Below, in pieces: positions 19,255-28,690 of a DNA stretch of 64,000 bases. A program made the translations under genes and the position numbers. Source of the stretch: Nemertoderma westbladi (taxonomy: Eukaryota; Xenacoelomorpha; Nemertodermatida; Nemertodermatidae). The stretch is from the NCBI GenBank assembly GCA_032718475.1, contig JAUCBJ010000648.1:146155-210154 (forward strand). Direction: 5' to 3'. The notes under the pieces are model-generated. The model searched no databases. It was not told where the DNA came from and saw nothing but the letters and a program-made list of their open reading frames with translations. The stretch's first letter is position 1. Each line of letters starts with the position of its first letter.

Positions 19255-19352
19255 TTGTTGATCTGGTGATTTATCTACGTTAGCTCACTCGGTAAAGCGC
19301 CTGACTTAAGGTGTGAAAGTACTGGGTTCGATCCCAGATCAAGTCTTTTTGC
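19255..19352 (+). ncRNA. tRNA-like sequence with Pol III A and B boxes
   Basis: A box TAGCTCACTCGG (19281-19292) and B box GGTTCGATCCC (19325-19335) are at normal tRNA spacing, followed by a T5 terminator at 19346-19350. CTGGG/CCCAG pairs as a T stem but leaves a 6-nt loop instead of 7. The D and anticodon stems are imperfect and the seven bases before the A box do not pair with the 3' side. A different pairing (TTGATCTGG at about 19258 with CCAGATCAA after the B box) closes the molecule. This fits a tRNA pseudogene or the head of a tRNA-derived SINE better than a working tRNA, so I assign no anticodon. Confidence 0.5.
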
Positions 19353-19464
19353 CTTTCTGTTTCATCTTAAATTTATAATATTTAATATTAAAGTTTAGGC
19401 AGTATCGTTTACTGTTCTAGGAATAAAATGTTACTCATGGAGTCAATGTATCCTGTAAACTCAC

Positions 19465-19637
19465 CCGCCATTAATTGGTTTGGGAGTGAACCCTGTCTTC
19501 TTCAATATTTTAACTGTTACATCATGACCTTTATGGTGAGCTTTAACATGATCCACAATGTTTTCCTCACAGTTAAGGTCAATATCCGAACTATTTGAAG
19601 TAGACGATCCCATTGATAAATCCATTCAGAGTAAATC
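19465..19637 (-). CDS. candidate first coding exon of an unrecognised gene
   Basis: On the minus strand a good acceptor (TAATTCACATTTCAG, edge 19637) is followed by 12 nt that include an in-frame TGA and then ATG (19625-19623). The frame reads MDLSMGSSTSNSSDIDLNCE, ENIVDHVKAHHKGHDVTVK and ILKKTGFTPKPINGG. It runs into a consensus donor G|GTGAGT (edge 19465). Acceptor, start codon, coding-like composition and donor are all in the right order, as for an exon that begins in 5' UTR. The protein is Ser-rich at the start, then helical and basic. I recognise no domain. No downstream exon is visible before the tRNA-like sequence. Confidence 0.4.
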
Positions 19638-19640
19638 CTG

Positions 19641-20160
19641 AAATGTGAATTAAATAATGATTTTATCAGACAATGATTTATTACGTAGTGTTAATGAGTG
19701 GATTATTACATGAATGAACGCGAAACTGTATATATACAGATACAAAAAATACGTATTTAGTATGTAATGTAGGAATAAGTTGTATTCCAAAACTGTAATA
19801 CAACGGAAATACTGCTTATGAAAATCCCCGTACGAAACTTTTGATAACAACGAATAACTTTTGGTTCGATTTCTCAAATTATATAATTTGCTTCGCACAA
19901 AAATTACGGGATGTTTTAAGATTCATTACCTATATAATTATTTCAATTCTCTCCAAAGTTCGAATACCAGAATAAATAGCGATTGAGAAAAGGGATGTTA
20001 AAATGCCTTAAGAGGAAGAAGGAAATTTTGCGCAAAATGTATTAATGGAAATTGAATAGATGTATATTCTTTCTGACCTTAATAAATTGAAAAAATTTAC
20101 ACTGAACCGTCGCCCAATAAATGATAAATCTCGGTTAAGGTTACATAACCCCGCTTTTAT
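19641..20160. other. AT-rich spacer, no gene seen
   Basis: Frames here on both strands (19650-19898 minus; 20060-20392 plus) lack family motifs. The second overlaps a dispersed repeat (20161-20395), which argues against a host gene. Confidence 0.5.
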
Positions 20161-20395
20161 GCCGGGTTCATCACTCAAATTCAAAACCATATTAATTAGA
20201 TGCAATAATATCACAGAAACACAATGGCGTTTACAGAATTCAATAAGATGTTACAATAGCCGAGATATTGGTGTTTTCAGCTTAAAAGTTATTCAAAATT
20301 TGAAAACGATCTGTGATTGGTCGTTACGTCACTGTACGCCTCGGAATCCCATTGATATCAACATTCAGATACCTAATACTATATTGGTGTAAATT
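20161..20395 (+). repeat. interspersed repeat family D, copy 1
   Basis: The reverse complement lies at 32684-32915. Shared text includes GCAATAATATCACAGAAACA, CTGTGATTGGTCGT, GACGTCACTGTACGCCTCGG-like text, CCCATTGATATCAACATTCA and GATACCTAATAC. It overlaps the 110-codon ATG frame at 20060, which is therefore probably not a gene. Confidence 0.82.
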
Positions 20396-20400
20396 AGGCA

Positions 20401-20409
20401 GTTTGTTAG
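20401..20409. repeat. 9-bp target-site duplication, left copy
   Basis: GTTTGTTAG immediately precedes the element's first terminal repeat and recurs at 21605-21613 immediately after the second. Confidence 0.88.
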
Positions 20410-21240
20410 GGGTGTTTGAAAAAGGTGGACTGGACACAGAAAACATGGACAACGGACAGACCAATCACGGGCGATTTGCGTCACACAGCTTGTCCACCTT
20501 TTTCAGCTTTGTTGTCCACCTTTTTCAAATTTGAATAAGGTGGACTGGGTTGAGAAAGAACAGGCAATGAATTGACCAATCAGATTGATTTGCACATTAG
20601 AGCAGCTCTGTCCACGTTTTTCAAAAAATTTCGGAAGGTTTTTATGTATTCTGGGATTATTATTGTTATTATTATCCCATACTTACTGTGACCAACCGAA
20701 GTTGTCGAAATAGGCCTAGTTAAATAATATGGGGCGAGCCACGAAGTCTGAGTGCTGAGCTTTACAGCCTTAGCATCAATATTGGAACGTCAATATTCTA
20801 ACTCATTCATTACAGTATAAAGTTAATCATACTGTAATAACTACCTATTGTACTGTGAGGGAAATATAATATGCTTTATTTACCGTTCATCCCGAGATCT
20901 GTTATTAAACGACCGAGCGCACCGAGGGAGGTAAATAAGTCTCCATATTTTGGGAGTGGAGGTCCGAAACCCTAATTCAAAGTGGAAATGGAGGCCCAAA
21001 GCCTTAATTATAAAACAGTCATGTAACCCCAACCTTAAATATTTTGGATCCTAAATTCCACAAAATTTCTTAGATTAGAACATCGGGACTTTAGAGCTAC
21101 TAATGACAGTTTTAATTAGGGTTTGGACCTGACCAACAAACCCAACCACAAAAATAAACCAATAAATACAAGTTAAAGTGCTGTACGGTACGCTAGACCT
21201 ACTATTAATATACTGTAAGTCTATAGGAGGGCAATCCGCA

Positions 21241-21260
21241 GGGGGGGGGGGGGGGGGGGG
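21241..21260. repeat. poly(G) tract, 20 bases
   Basis: Uninterrupted G run inside the composite element. Confidence 0.95.
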
Positions 21261-21274
21261 TAGATACGCCTAGG

Positions 21275-21331
21275 ACACCGGCAGCATTCTTAATGCAACT
21301 GCTTCCAGCATGCCCATTATAGATAGATAAT
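21275..21331 (+). mobile_element. solo LINE 3' end
   Basis: GGCAGCATTCTTAATGCAAC...CCAGCATGCCCATTATAGAT resembles the 3' ends of the LINE copies at 5276 and 15915 (GCACAGCATTCTTAA, TGCAGCTGCAA, GCAGCATGCCGATCC). The tail is GATA-type instead of TAG-type. It is probably a very short insertion of a sister family. Confidence 0.5.
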
Positions 21332-21613
21332 TGAAACCTGAAAAAGGTGGACAGTCCAATCACTAATAAATAGCATTGCTTTAATACGTTTCTGATTGGT
21401 CAGACTATTATATATGTTTTTTGTGCATGTGTCCTGTCCACCTTTTTCAAACACACATCTTATTCCCAATTATGTAACTAAGAAAGCGGAAACTTGAAAA
21501 AGGTGGACAGACCAATTGCTACAAACTGCTTTGCTTAATACGTTTCTGATTGGTCTGTCCGTTGTCCATGTTTTCTGTGTCCAGTCCACCTTTTTCAAAC
21601 ACCCGTTTGTTAG

Positions 21614-21739
21614 GCAGGTACTGCTACATTAGTACAGTACACAAGTACAGCAGTCACCGGTACAAGCACTGCTGCACTGTATACTTGCTTATTTATACGG
21701 CGAACGGAGAGTACCCGGGACAACGGCAAGGATGAGCGA
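21614..21739. repeat. short segment shared with 29545-29600 and 30640-30675
   Basis: TACTTGC..TTATTTATACGG and CGAACGGAGAGTACCCGGGA are found inverted at about 29548-29600. CAGTCACCGGTACAAGCA followed by CTGC.GCACTGT is found inverted at about 30645-30675. It is a dispersed repeat fragment with no coding signal. Confidence 0.65.
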
Positions 21740-22640
21740 ATATATAGCGGTTTTTTGGACACTGATCACGATTATAGAACTCAAATATAAGATTCGAAAC
21801 ATTCTTGGTAATTTTGAATGTGTCCACTTGGGCACGAAAAAAACAAGTATTACAAATAGGATAACGAAAAAATCACCACAAAATCAAATTAATTTTATGA
21901 CCATATAGGTTTTTTGGCATGCTAATCACGAATATGACACTGAAATATATCGTACATTGTTGATTAGGTCATTTTTGGATATGTGTCAATGTGCGGCACG
22001 AAAAAAATACAAGTAACACAAATTGGATAATCAAAAATCATTACCAAATCAACCTGATTTCTAGACCTTACGGGTTTTTTGGACTCTGATCACGAATATG
22101 ACATTCAAAAATATCGTATTATCCAAAAAATTCGATTTTTGTCGTTTGAAATATTTTGCTATTTGTATTTTTCGTCCCTCCTGACAAGCACCAAAAATGA
22201 TAGTTGCGTTACCACGAATGATTTTTAACGAGTTGTATCGCGATCAAAATCAGTCCTTCGAAATCAGAATAGCTTCAGAATTACCAAAGCAAAGGCAGAA
22301 TTTAACCGTTTATAATTTTGTGCTACCGTTACTTGTAATTTTCATTCTGGGGCACCAGAACGGCACCAAAATTGGGTTTGCATTTACCAGAAATATTTAC
22401 AAATAGTTTCATCGTGATCACCGACCTCGAAAACTCTTCGTTCTGAATTATCAAACCAAATACAAATTTTTTAAGTTTGACATTTTTTTACTTGTAGGCC
22501 TAGTACTTTTCGTCCTGGGGGACCAAAATAGCACCAAAACTTATGGTTGCATTGCCAGAAAATAATTTAACAAGTTTAATCGTGATCAGCGACCTCGAAA
22601 ACACTTATACCATCAAAATTGTAATTTTTGAGCCAAGATC
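21740..22640. repeat. degenerate ~165-bp repeats in two opposed blocks
   Basis: GGTTTTTTGGAC.CTGATCACGA recurs near 21750, 21908 and 22073. From 22190 on, units run the opposite way (TCGTGATCA.CGACCTCGAAAAC near 22408 and 22579, each with a GCACCAAAA...TTGCATT block upstream). Three units face three others. Non-coding and diverged, so old. Confidence 0.65.
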
Positions 22641-23191
22641 TAAATAATTTCTATTTCGTTGTAAAATAGCCCGGGTTAGATAGGGTTAATTTGACATTTT
22701 TTTAATATCATAATTTAATTTGCCACCACAAAACAATAGACGAAAGTCTATGCTTACGCTACGGTTACAGTTATATTTGATTGCGCCGAAGTTAAAAGAA
22801 AGAAGAAGTTAATAAGTTAATAATAACATACGACAGTTTACAGTAGATCAAAACGGCAGTGACGGCCGCATTAAGATTTATAAAATAAAGAATACGTAAA
22901 ATCAAAATATATTTTGTTATTTTATACAACAATATCAATAGATATCAATAATCAACAAGACAACAATCAATAGACATTGAATACATAATTTCATTAACAA
23001 ATATTACGAAAATATAATTTAAATTAATTTGAAAAAGGGTTAGAATAAATAATCCATAAAAATTCAATGACTCTGAAATGTGTATTCCGTATTAATCAGT
23101 CTATCTATACCCTATACATTAATCAGATGGGATTGGAAGATGCAAACCAAGAATGACTCATATCAACCAAAAAACTGCCTCCCATATAATG
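22641..23191. other. AT-rich spacer, no gene seen
   Basis: Contains ATATCAATA/ATCAACAAGACAACAATCAA words near 22930-22975. It holds no supported gene or RNA. Confidence 0.5.
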
Positions 23192-23197
23192 TAATAC
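23192..23197. repeat. 6-bp target-site duplication, left copy
   Basis: TAATAC directly precedes the foldback element and recurs at 24412-24417 directly after it. Confidence 0.75.
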
Positions 23198-24411
23198 TAC
23201 GGAGCCCCTAAAGGGACATGGGTTTCCCCTTTTTTTTCTAAGTCCGGCCCAGGGATACTAAGTCCGGCCCGGAGATACTATCTCAGGCCCGGAGATACTA
23301 AGTCTGGCCCGGAGATACTATCTCAGGCCCGGAGATACTAAGTCTGGCCCGGAGATACTATCTCAGGCCCGGAGATACTAAGTCTGGCCCGGAGATACTA
23401 TCTCAGGCCCGGAGATACTAAGTCTGGCCCGGAGATACTATCTCAGGCCCGGAGATACTATCTCAGGCCCTGAGATACTAAGTCCGGCCCGGAGATACTA
23501 TCTCAGGCCCGGAGATACTATCTCAGGCCCTGAGATACTAAGTCCGGCCCGGAGATACTATCTCAGGCCTGGAGATACTAAGTCCGGCCCGGAGATACTA
23601 TCTCAGGCCTGGAGATACTAAGTCCGGCCCGGAGATACTATCTCAGGCCCGGAGATACTAAGTCCGGCCCGGAGATACTATCTCAGGCCTGGAGATAAAA
23701 TACAGAACAGGTTCATAGATGTTATAGCGCTGACACAGCAATCAACAGAAACAAATTGCAGCCAATCAGCTAACTGGGTTAATTCCAGATCATTTCACAT
23801 TTCAATTTGTAAGATATTTAATATGGAGACACAAGAGTATTGTTAGCACAATACAAAGTAATTACATATCTGGAGGGAGGCATGACCCCGTGCCTTTGAA
23901 TAAAAGCCGACCTACCAACGGGCATTTACTTAATGATAATACCCTTCTACGGCTACAGAAATGAACTACCAATAATAAGAACATTCCATATTATTTGGAG
24001 GCAATGGCTGAATAGCCGCGTAAAGATAAACTGCAACAGAGGTGTATGTAAACCGAAACAAATAGGCCACGGTCACTCACAAAGGCCTGAATGAGATGAT
24101 ATGAGTATGACAAGCAGCTTTGAAGTATTGGCTACCCCATAAACTATAGTAACTGTATGAGATGGCAGAGTATCTCAGGGCCTGAGATAGTATCTCCGGG
24201 CCGGACTTAGTATCTCCGGGCCTTAGATAGTATCTCCGGGCCGGACTTAGTATCTCCGGGCCTTAGATAGTATCTCCGGGCCGGACTTAGTATCTCCGGG
24301 CCTTAGATAGTATCTCCGGGCCGGACTTAGTATCTCCGGGCCTGAGATAGTATCTCCGGGCCGGACTTAGAAAAAAAAGGGGGAAACCCATGTCCCTTTA
24401 GGGGCTCCGTA
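23198..24411. mobile_element. foldback-type element with tandemly repeated arms
   Basis: The ends are inverted: TACGGAGCCCCTAAAGGGAC...CTAAGTCCGGCCC on the left. The right end is its complement over about 53 bp with only a 1-bp indel. Inside each end the arm continues as 20-bp repeats (GGAGATACTATCTCAGGCCC and GGAGATACTAAGTCCGGCCC). There are about 22 on the left (23245-23696) and about 10 on the right (24172-24370), so the arms are unequal. The ~470-bp loop (23700-24165) has no coding frame. Arms made of tandem subrepeats with a 6-bp duplication are the hallmark of foldback elements. It lies next to the 3' break of the minus-strand LINE. Confidence 0.9.
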
Positions 24412-24441
24412 TAATACACATTCGCCTAGGCAAACAAATCA

Positions 24442-24940
24442 TTAGCACAAATTTTTTACTGCGATGTGTGAAATGTTAACCTTATTAGGCAGGATTAGTA
24501 GTCTTGTGTAGCAACTATCCATTCGTTGTTCAAGTGATTTAGTCAGTGTCCAGGTCTCACCCCCGTATAAAAATACACTTTCCACTGTGGCTCGAAAGAA
24601 TTCAGTCTTCAGGTGCCTGGAGAGATCTGATTTCCAGATGGTATCCATTTTTGATAGACCTACCCAAGTCTTTGCTTTCCTAACTTCTATGTCCTTTTTG
24701 CTACTCTCTATCCATGATCCAAGGTACTAGAAGTCGTCGACCTTCCTTAGTTGATTATTATCAATGGTTGTCAAGTTTCCATCAAAATTCGGTCTTGGTA
24801 GCATTTATATGCAATCCAACCTCCTTAGCAGCCCTATCCACTTTATTTAGTAGCAACTGTGCATCTGCTAGCGTATTAGAGATCAGGGTGATGTCATCCG
24901 CAAAGTCGGTGTCTGTGACTAGTTGGACTACTTCCGCGTT
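24442..24940 (-). pseudogene. LINE RT motif C and C-terminal domain, frame-shifted remainder
   Basis: After the frameshift the minus strand reads VVQLVTDTDFADDITLISNT (catalytic FADD), KEVGLHINATKTEF, then a TGA. It continues with a further TAG inside DDF*YLGSWIESSK, then MDTIWKSDLSRHLKTEFFRA, SVFLYGGETWTLTKSLEQRM and LPNKVNISHIAVKNLC. This is the same domain order as in the copy at 14956. The rest of the C-terminus (AGHC.R...LW) is missing. Confidence 0.85.
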
Positions 24941-26757
24941 CTAGAAATGTGAATCCCAGATCTTCACCCTTTGTGGCCATCCTCATTGCGTGTCTGTGAC
25001 TAGTTGGACTACTTCCGCGTTCTAGAAATGTGAATCCCAGATCTTCACCCTTTGTGGCCATCCTCATTGCGTAATCCAGCACAATTACAAATAATAATGG
25101 TGCTAATGTGTCACCTTGCAGTACGCCAGCCAGGATTGAGAAAAACTCAGTTTCACCATCTGGTGAGAGTACCTGCGCTTCTGTGTCACAATATAACAAT
25201 CCAATGCCAGCAACAATTACTTCTGGTATTCCATAAGCTATTAGGATTTCAAGCATTTTACCTCTATGGATAGAGTCGAATGCCTTCTTGAGGTCCACAA
25301 AAGTCATGACTGCGGGGAGATTCTTTAACTTAATTCCTTCAATCAGTCTCCGTAGTGCAAGTATCTGAGCTATTGTTGATCTATTTGGTAGAAATCCGTT
25401 TTGGCTCTTACGCAGTAGTTTCTCTATGTGAGGCCTAATACTATATAGAATCATTTTATTGTATATTTTGGGAGCTACCACAAGCAGACAGATCCCACGA
25501 TAGTTTGTTGGTATGCCGAGGTCTCCTGTCTTGGGGAGAGGCTTTAGTTGACCTTTAGTCCAAATTGGTGATGGCTTTTCCTCTTTTAACATCCGGTTGC
25601 AAACATTCAATAATGGTCTGTTTAGCACTCCGGTTTTCCATACCTCCGCTGGGATTTCATCGAATCCACTCGCTTTATTATTGGACATGCTTTTAATGCT
25701 TCTTTGGAGTTCGGCAGGTGTGAAGTCCCCTGTTTCTATAGGTAGTGTCTTGTCATATATTTTCATTGTAGGGCTGACCTCGATGTTTGGTGGCTGCCCA
25801 AGCAAGTGGCTGAAGTGATTTTTCCACTTCCCAACACGTTCTTCAGGACTATCGGCTTTGAGGCGCCCCTTTGCACAACTTTTCCGACCAGATACCTCAT
25901 TTACAGTTTGCCAGGTAAGTCTTGATTGTTGCTGTATGTGAGCAGTTGTAATTGCTTCAGTTTTATCCTGTATGTACTTTTCCTGACTGATGTTGTTAGC
26001 CAATTTAAGATCGTCCTTAGCTTTCTCAACCTTGTTAATGTTTTCGGTTGTTAGTTGTTCGGTTTTAACTTTGTAGGCTATCTTAAGATCTTCTCTCTTA
26101 CAAGTAACCTCAGAGTTTTGCCATGGCACATACTGTTTTCGCTTGGGTTTCTGGGGGATATGCCTCTTAGCTGATTCCTTGTGGGCTGTTATTATATTCT
26201 GGTATATTGAATCGGTGGATTGGTCTTCATCCATTGACTGAAGTGCTTCAAAGCGGTTTTGAACTTCTACTGTATAAGCATCCTTTACAGCATTGTCAGT
26301 TCTGAGTTTCTCCCAGTCATAGTTGATTTGCTTGCTTGTCCTGGGTTTGCTGGCTCTCAAACTGAGTCTGATCTCTGCAGTCACAATTCTGTGGTCCGAA
26401 CCAATTAGGTTGAACGAGCTGTATGCCTCGCAGTTGATCATGCTGTTTCTCCACTTTTTGTTTATAAGGATGTAATCCAGTTGTGCTTTGGTTCCATTAG
26501 GGTATTGAAAGGTCCATAGCTTTCCCTTACTCTTTTCGAATATGTTGTTTGTTGGTATCAATTCACATTCTTCCATTAGGTCTAAAAGTAAGTACCCATT
26601 TCTGTTAGAACTTGTGTTATAGGTGTAACCCTTGATGTTTTCTGGGCCAATTTTCGCCTTCAGGTCACCAGCAATGACTTTAACATTGTGTTTAGGAATG
26701 TCCTTAATAAGTCCAGCCAGTTCTTCATAAAACTTGACTGCTTGTTCTGGCTCATTT
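24894..26757 (-). pseudogene. LINE endonuclease-reverse transcriptase, main open part
   Basis: The frame is open from 26757 (no start; upstream lost) to 24894. The endonuclease remnant has GDLKAKIG (family GD.NA..G, here with Lys for Asn), WTFQYPNGTKAQLDYILI, then the catalytic SDHR in FNLIGSDHRIVTAEIRLSL. The RT has LPKTGDLGIPTNYRGICLL, GFLPNRSTIAQILALRRLI, motif A TFVDLKKAFDSIHR and motif B GVLQGDTLAPLLFVIVLDY. An in-frame 81-bp tandem duplication (24909-25070) repeats MRMATKGEDLGFTFLERG.... The frame then shifts, so the catalytic FADD motif lies in another frame. A dead copy, but the endonuclease and RT cores are well preserved. Confidence 0.88.
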
Positions 26758-27165
26758 AAAAAATGTTCCAGAATATGGTTTATTTATTTAATAGAATAAA
26801 ATAGCCTCGCGTCGTTGCAAAACCATGCAACATTTGAATGCTCATATCTCAGCTATTTTTCAACGAAATTCAAATTGTGTTATTTGAAATCCTTGCAGGG
26901 CCAGCTTTACATTGGTACCAACAAACCGCTATAAGGTAGAAGAATAACTGCGGTGTAACTAGTGTGATATCGCTGGAGACACTTTTTTTAAACGCTTGTA
27001 GCTAAAGATTGAAAGCAAAAATAAAAATTCTGGCTCACCCAGTCAGTGGTCGGGAGGTGAAACTATCTATGTTTAAAATTTCATGCAATCTCATTACGAT
27101 TTATAGAAAAATTAGGGGGGGGGGGGGGGTGTCACTGAATTACGACGCTATATTCTGGGACATGA
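26757..27165 (+). repeat. interspersed repeat family C, copy 2
   Basis: Runs from TTTAAAAAATGTTCCAGAAT to the G run (27115-27129) and GTGTCACTGAATTACGACGC, and is the inverted counterpart of 10738-11190. Its left end coincides with the 5' break of the minus-strand LINE, so it probably inserted into the LINE or recombined there. Confidence 0.85.
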
Positions 27166-27809
27166 TGTAATGTACATATACAAGCCTCCTATGAAAGTTT
27201 GTGAAATCTTCATTAAGTCTACCCAACAGCCGTTGGTATCCCGCTGGCACCCTGGTTCAGTTTTCTGGTTTTGTTAGTTTAATCGACAGCTGTTGTAACT
27301 TGTAAACGTCCTAGATATGCAAAACCTACTAAGCATTTACATTACAATTGACCTTAGCGTGAGTTGATGACAGTATTATAACGATGACAATTAGGCCCTA
27401 TAGATACATACGATATATAAATGATGTACTGCTTGACATTACACTAACTGACTGAATAGAGATAGAACTATAATAATATAATAATAATGTAGTACGTAAC
27501 TCAAATTAACAATAAGTAGTGAAATGTTGTTCAGCTGTAAAAGTGTAGTTGTGGGTATTTAATTTCGCGTTACATAATGTTAATAATATGCTAATATTTC
27601 GAATATAGCACATCGAATCGTTCCCAACTTTTTTATTCAACAACTAGATACTAATTGATAAATAATACCGTACGCGTACCTGCTTGAGTTTTTGAGATAT
27701 TGGATGGTTATACATACACACATACACATATATATACATAACCACATCGTGGTTTTGAACGGCTCAACTCTTGACTAGAACTATCCTGGCCTATTAATAG
27801 GCAGGTTCG
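27166..27809. other. spacer with short CA/TA microsatellite
   Basis: 27710-27745 is a CATACACACATACACATATATA-type run (given here in parts: CATACACACA, TACACATATATATACA). GCGTACCTGCTTGAGTTTTT at 27674 recurs as GCGTACCTGGTTGAGTTTTT at 28602 and is followed both times by GAGATATTGGATG. The MITE between them may have been captured within an older duplicated sequence. No gene is seen. Confidence 0.55.
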
Positions 27810-28292
27810 TTACTAGAAAGCCAGCAAGCTGGTTTAAACGTTCCTGCCCCTCAAACCAGTACCCTGCGAAAATGAAAACACGAAAATTGCCATCAACTCA
27901 ACGATAGAAACACCAGCTGCTGGTACTCATGAGGGCCTAGTAAGCTACAACTCTTGATTGAATGGATAGGCCCAAACTGCACAGAAGTATAGTACTAGCT
28001 AAATTTATTACTATCTCACTCGATCCCAGACAGTAATCAAACATCAACTGTAAGTTTGTATAATGTATTTCCCCGCCAGCTGAATAGCTCTTCCCAGTGA
28101 ATCCTATGGGAATATCTATAAGGTTATACTACTCAGTTCTATGTTAGGTGGGAGGCCACCTGATTGAATTGTAAGCACTGGGCCTTTCAAATGTTTTCTA
28201 GGTTGATAATAATGAATGAGGAGGGAACCACCTAACACTACGTTTGTCTATGAACAGTCTCCTTACAGCCAGCTGGCTGGCTTTTCTAGTAA
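27810..28292. mobile_element. MITE-like element with TTACTAGAAA terminal inverted repeats
   Basis: Left TTACTAGAAAGCCAGCAAGC and right (reverse complement) TTACTAGAAAAGCCAGCCAG form a ~24-bp imperfect inverted repeat. The left end is shared with 9375-9642. The 483-bp interior has no transposase. Confidence 0.72.
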
Positions 28293-28690
28293 TAATTATA
28301 TTCTTCTGCAACCAATAATTTACTTTTTTAGACGAATTTTTTTGCCGGACTAACATATTTTGGCAACGTTCTGTGCGAGATTGGCGATATTTGAAAAGAT
28401 TCGGAGGTTCAAATATGTTGCTCACTGACTGAATAGCCCAAATAAAAAAGTTTGTGCATACTCGACGAGTTGAAATAGGTAAAATTTAACTTTAAATTTT
28501 CAAAACCGCTATTTTTTAGTGACCCCGTGATCGAAACGCCACAAAAATATACAGTCTTGTGCGCAACCAAAATTCATGTAGAGTTTGTTATTAAAAATTT
28601 TGCGTACCTGGTTGAGTTTTTGAGATATTGGATGCGCGAAACAAATGACGGGGCACCAGGCATTTAAAGCACTGCGTGGAGTTGGGAGTG
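28293..28690. other. AT-rich spacer, no gene seen
   Basis: Contains the second copy of the ACCTGGTTGAGTTTTTGAG word (about 28607-28625). Frame 28198-28425 on the minus strand overlaps the MITE and is not supported. Confidence 0.5.

Larger units (their letters stand above)
20410..21604. mobile_element. composite DNA transposon with ~57-bp perfect terminal inverted repeats and 9-bp target duplication
   Basis: The left end GGGTGTTTGAAAAAGGTGGA... is matched for about 57 bp by the reverse complement of the right end. The exact 9-bp GTTTGTTAG flanks both. Inside lie further face-to-face copies of GAAAAAGGTGGAC and GTCCACCTTTTTCA: 20500-20540, 20605-20625, 21345-21455 and 21495-21604. At least four small foldback units are therefore stacked at the two ends. 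The core contains a GGGGCGAGCCACGAAG end (20731), a 20-G run (21241-21260) and a LINE-like 3' end. No transposase frame. A 9-bp duplication fits Mutator-like or Merlin-like enzymes, but the supplier is unknown. Confidence 0.88.
24442..26757 (-). mobile_element. broken LINE (endonuclease + reverse transcriptase), 5'-truncated
   Basis: Minus-strand non-LTR element of an RTE-like group. It is cut at its 5' side at 26757 by repeat family C and fades at about 24442 near the foldback element. It contains the second half of the endonuclease, a complete reverse transcriptase region and part of the C-terminal domain, interrupted by frameshift and stops. It is a different subfamily from the copies at 4811 and 14956. 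Confidence 0.88.

Noticed and set aside
20060-20392. 110-codon ATG frame
   Set aside because: Most of it is repeat family D, which recurs inverted at 32684 without a conserved frame.
25052-25818. Plus-strand frames inside the LINE
   Set aside because: Antisense shadows of the minus-strand reverse transcriptase.
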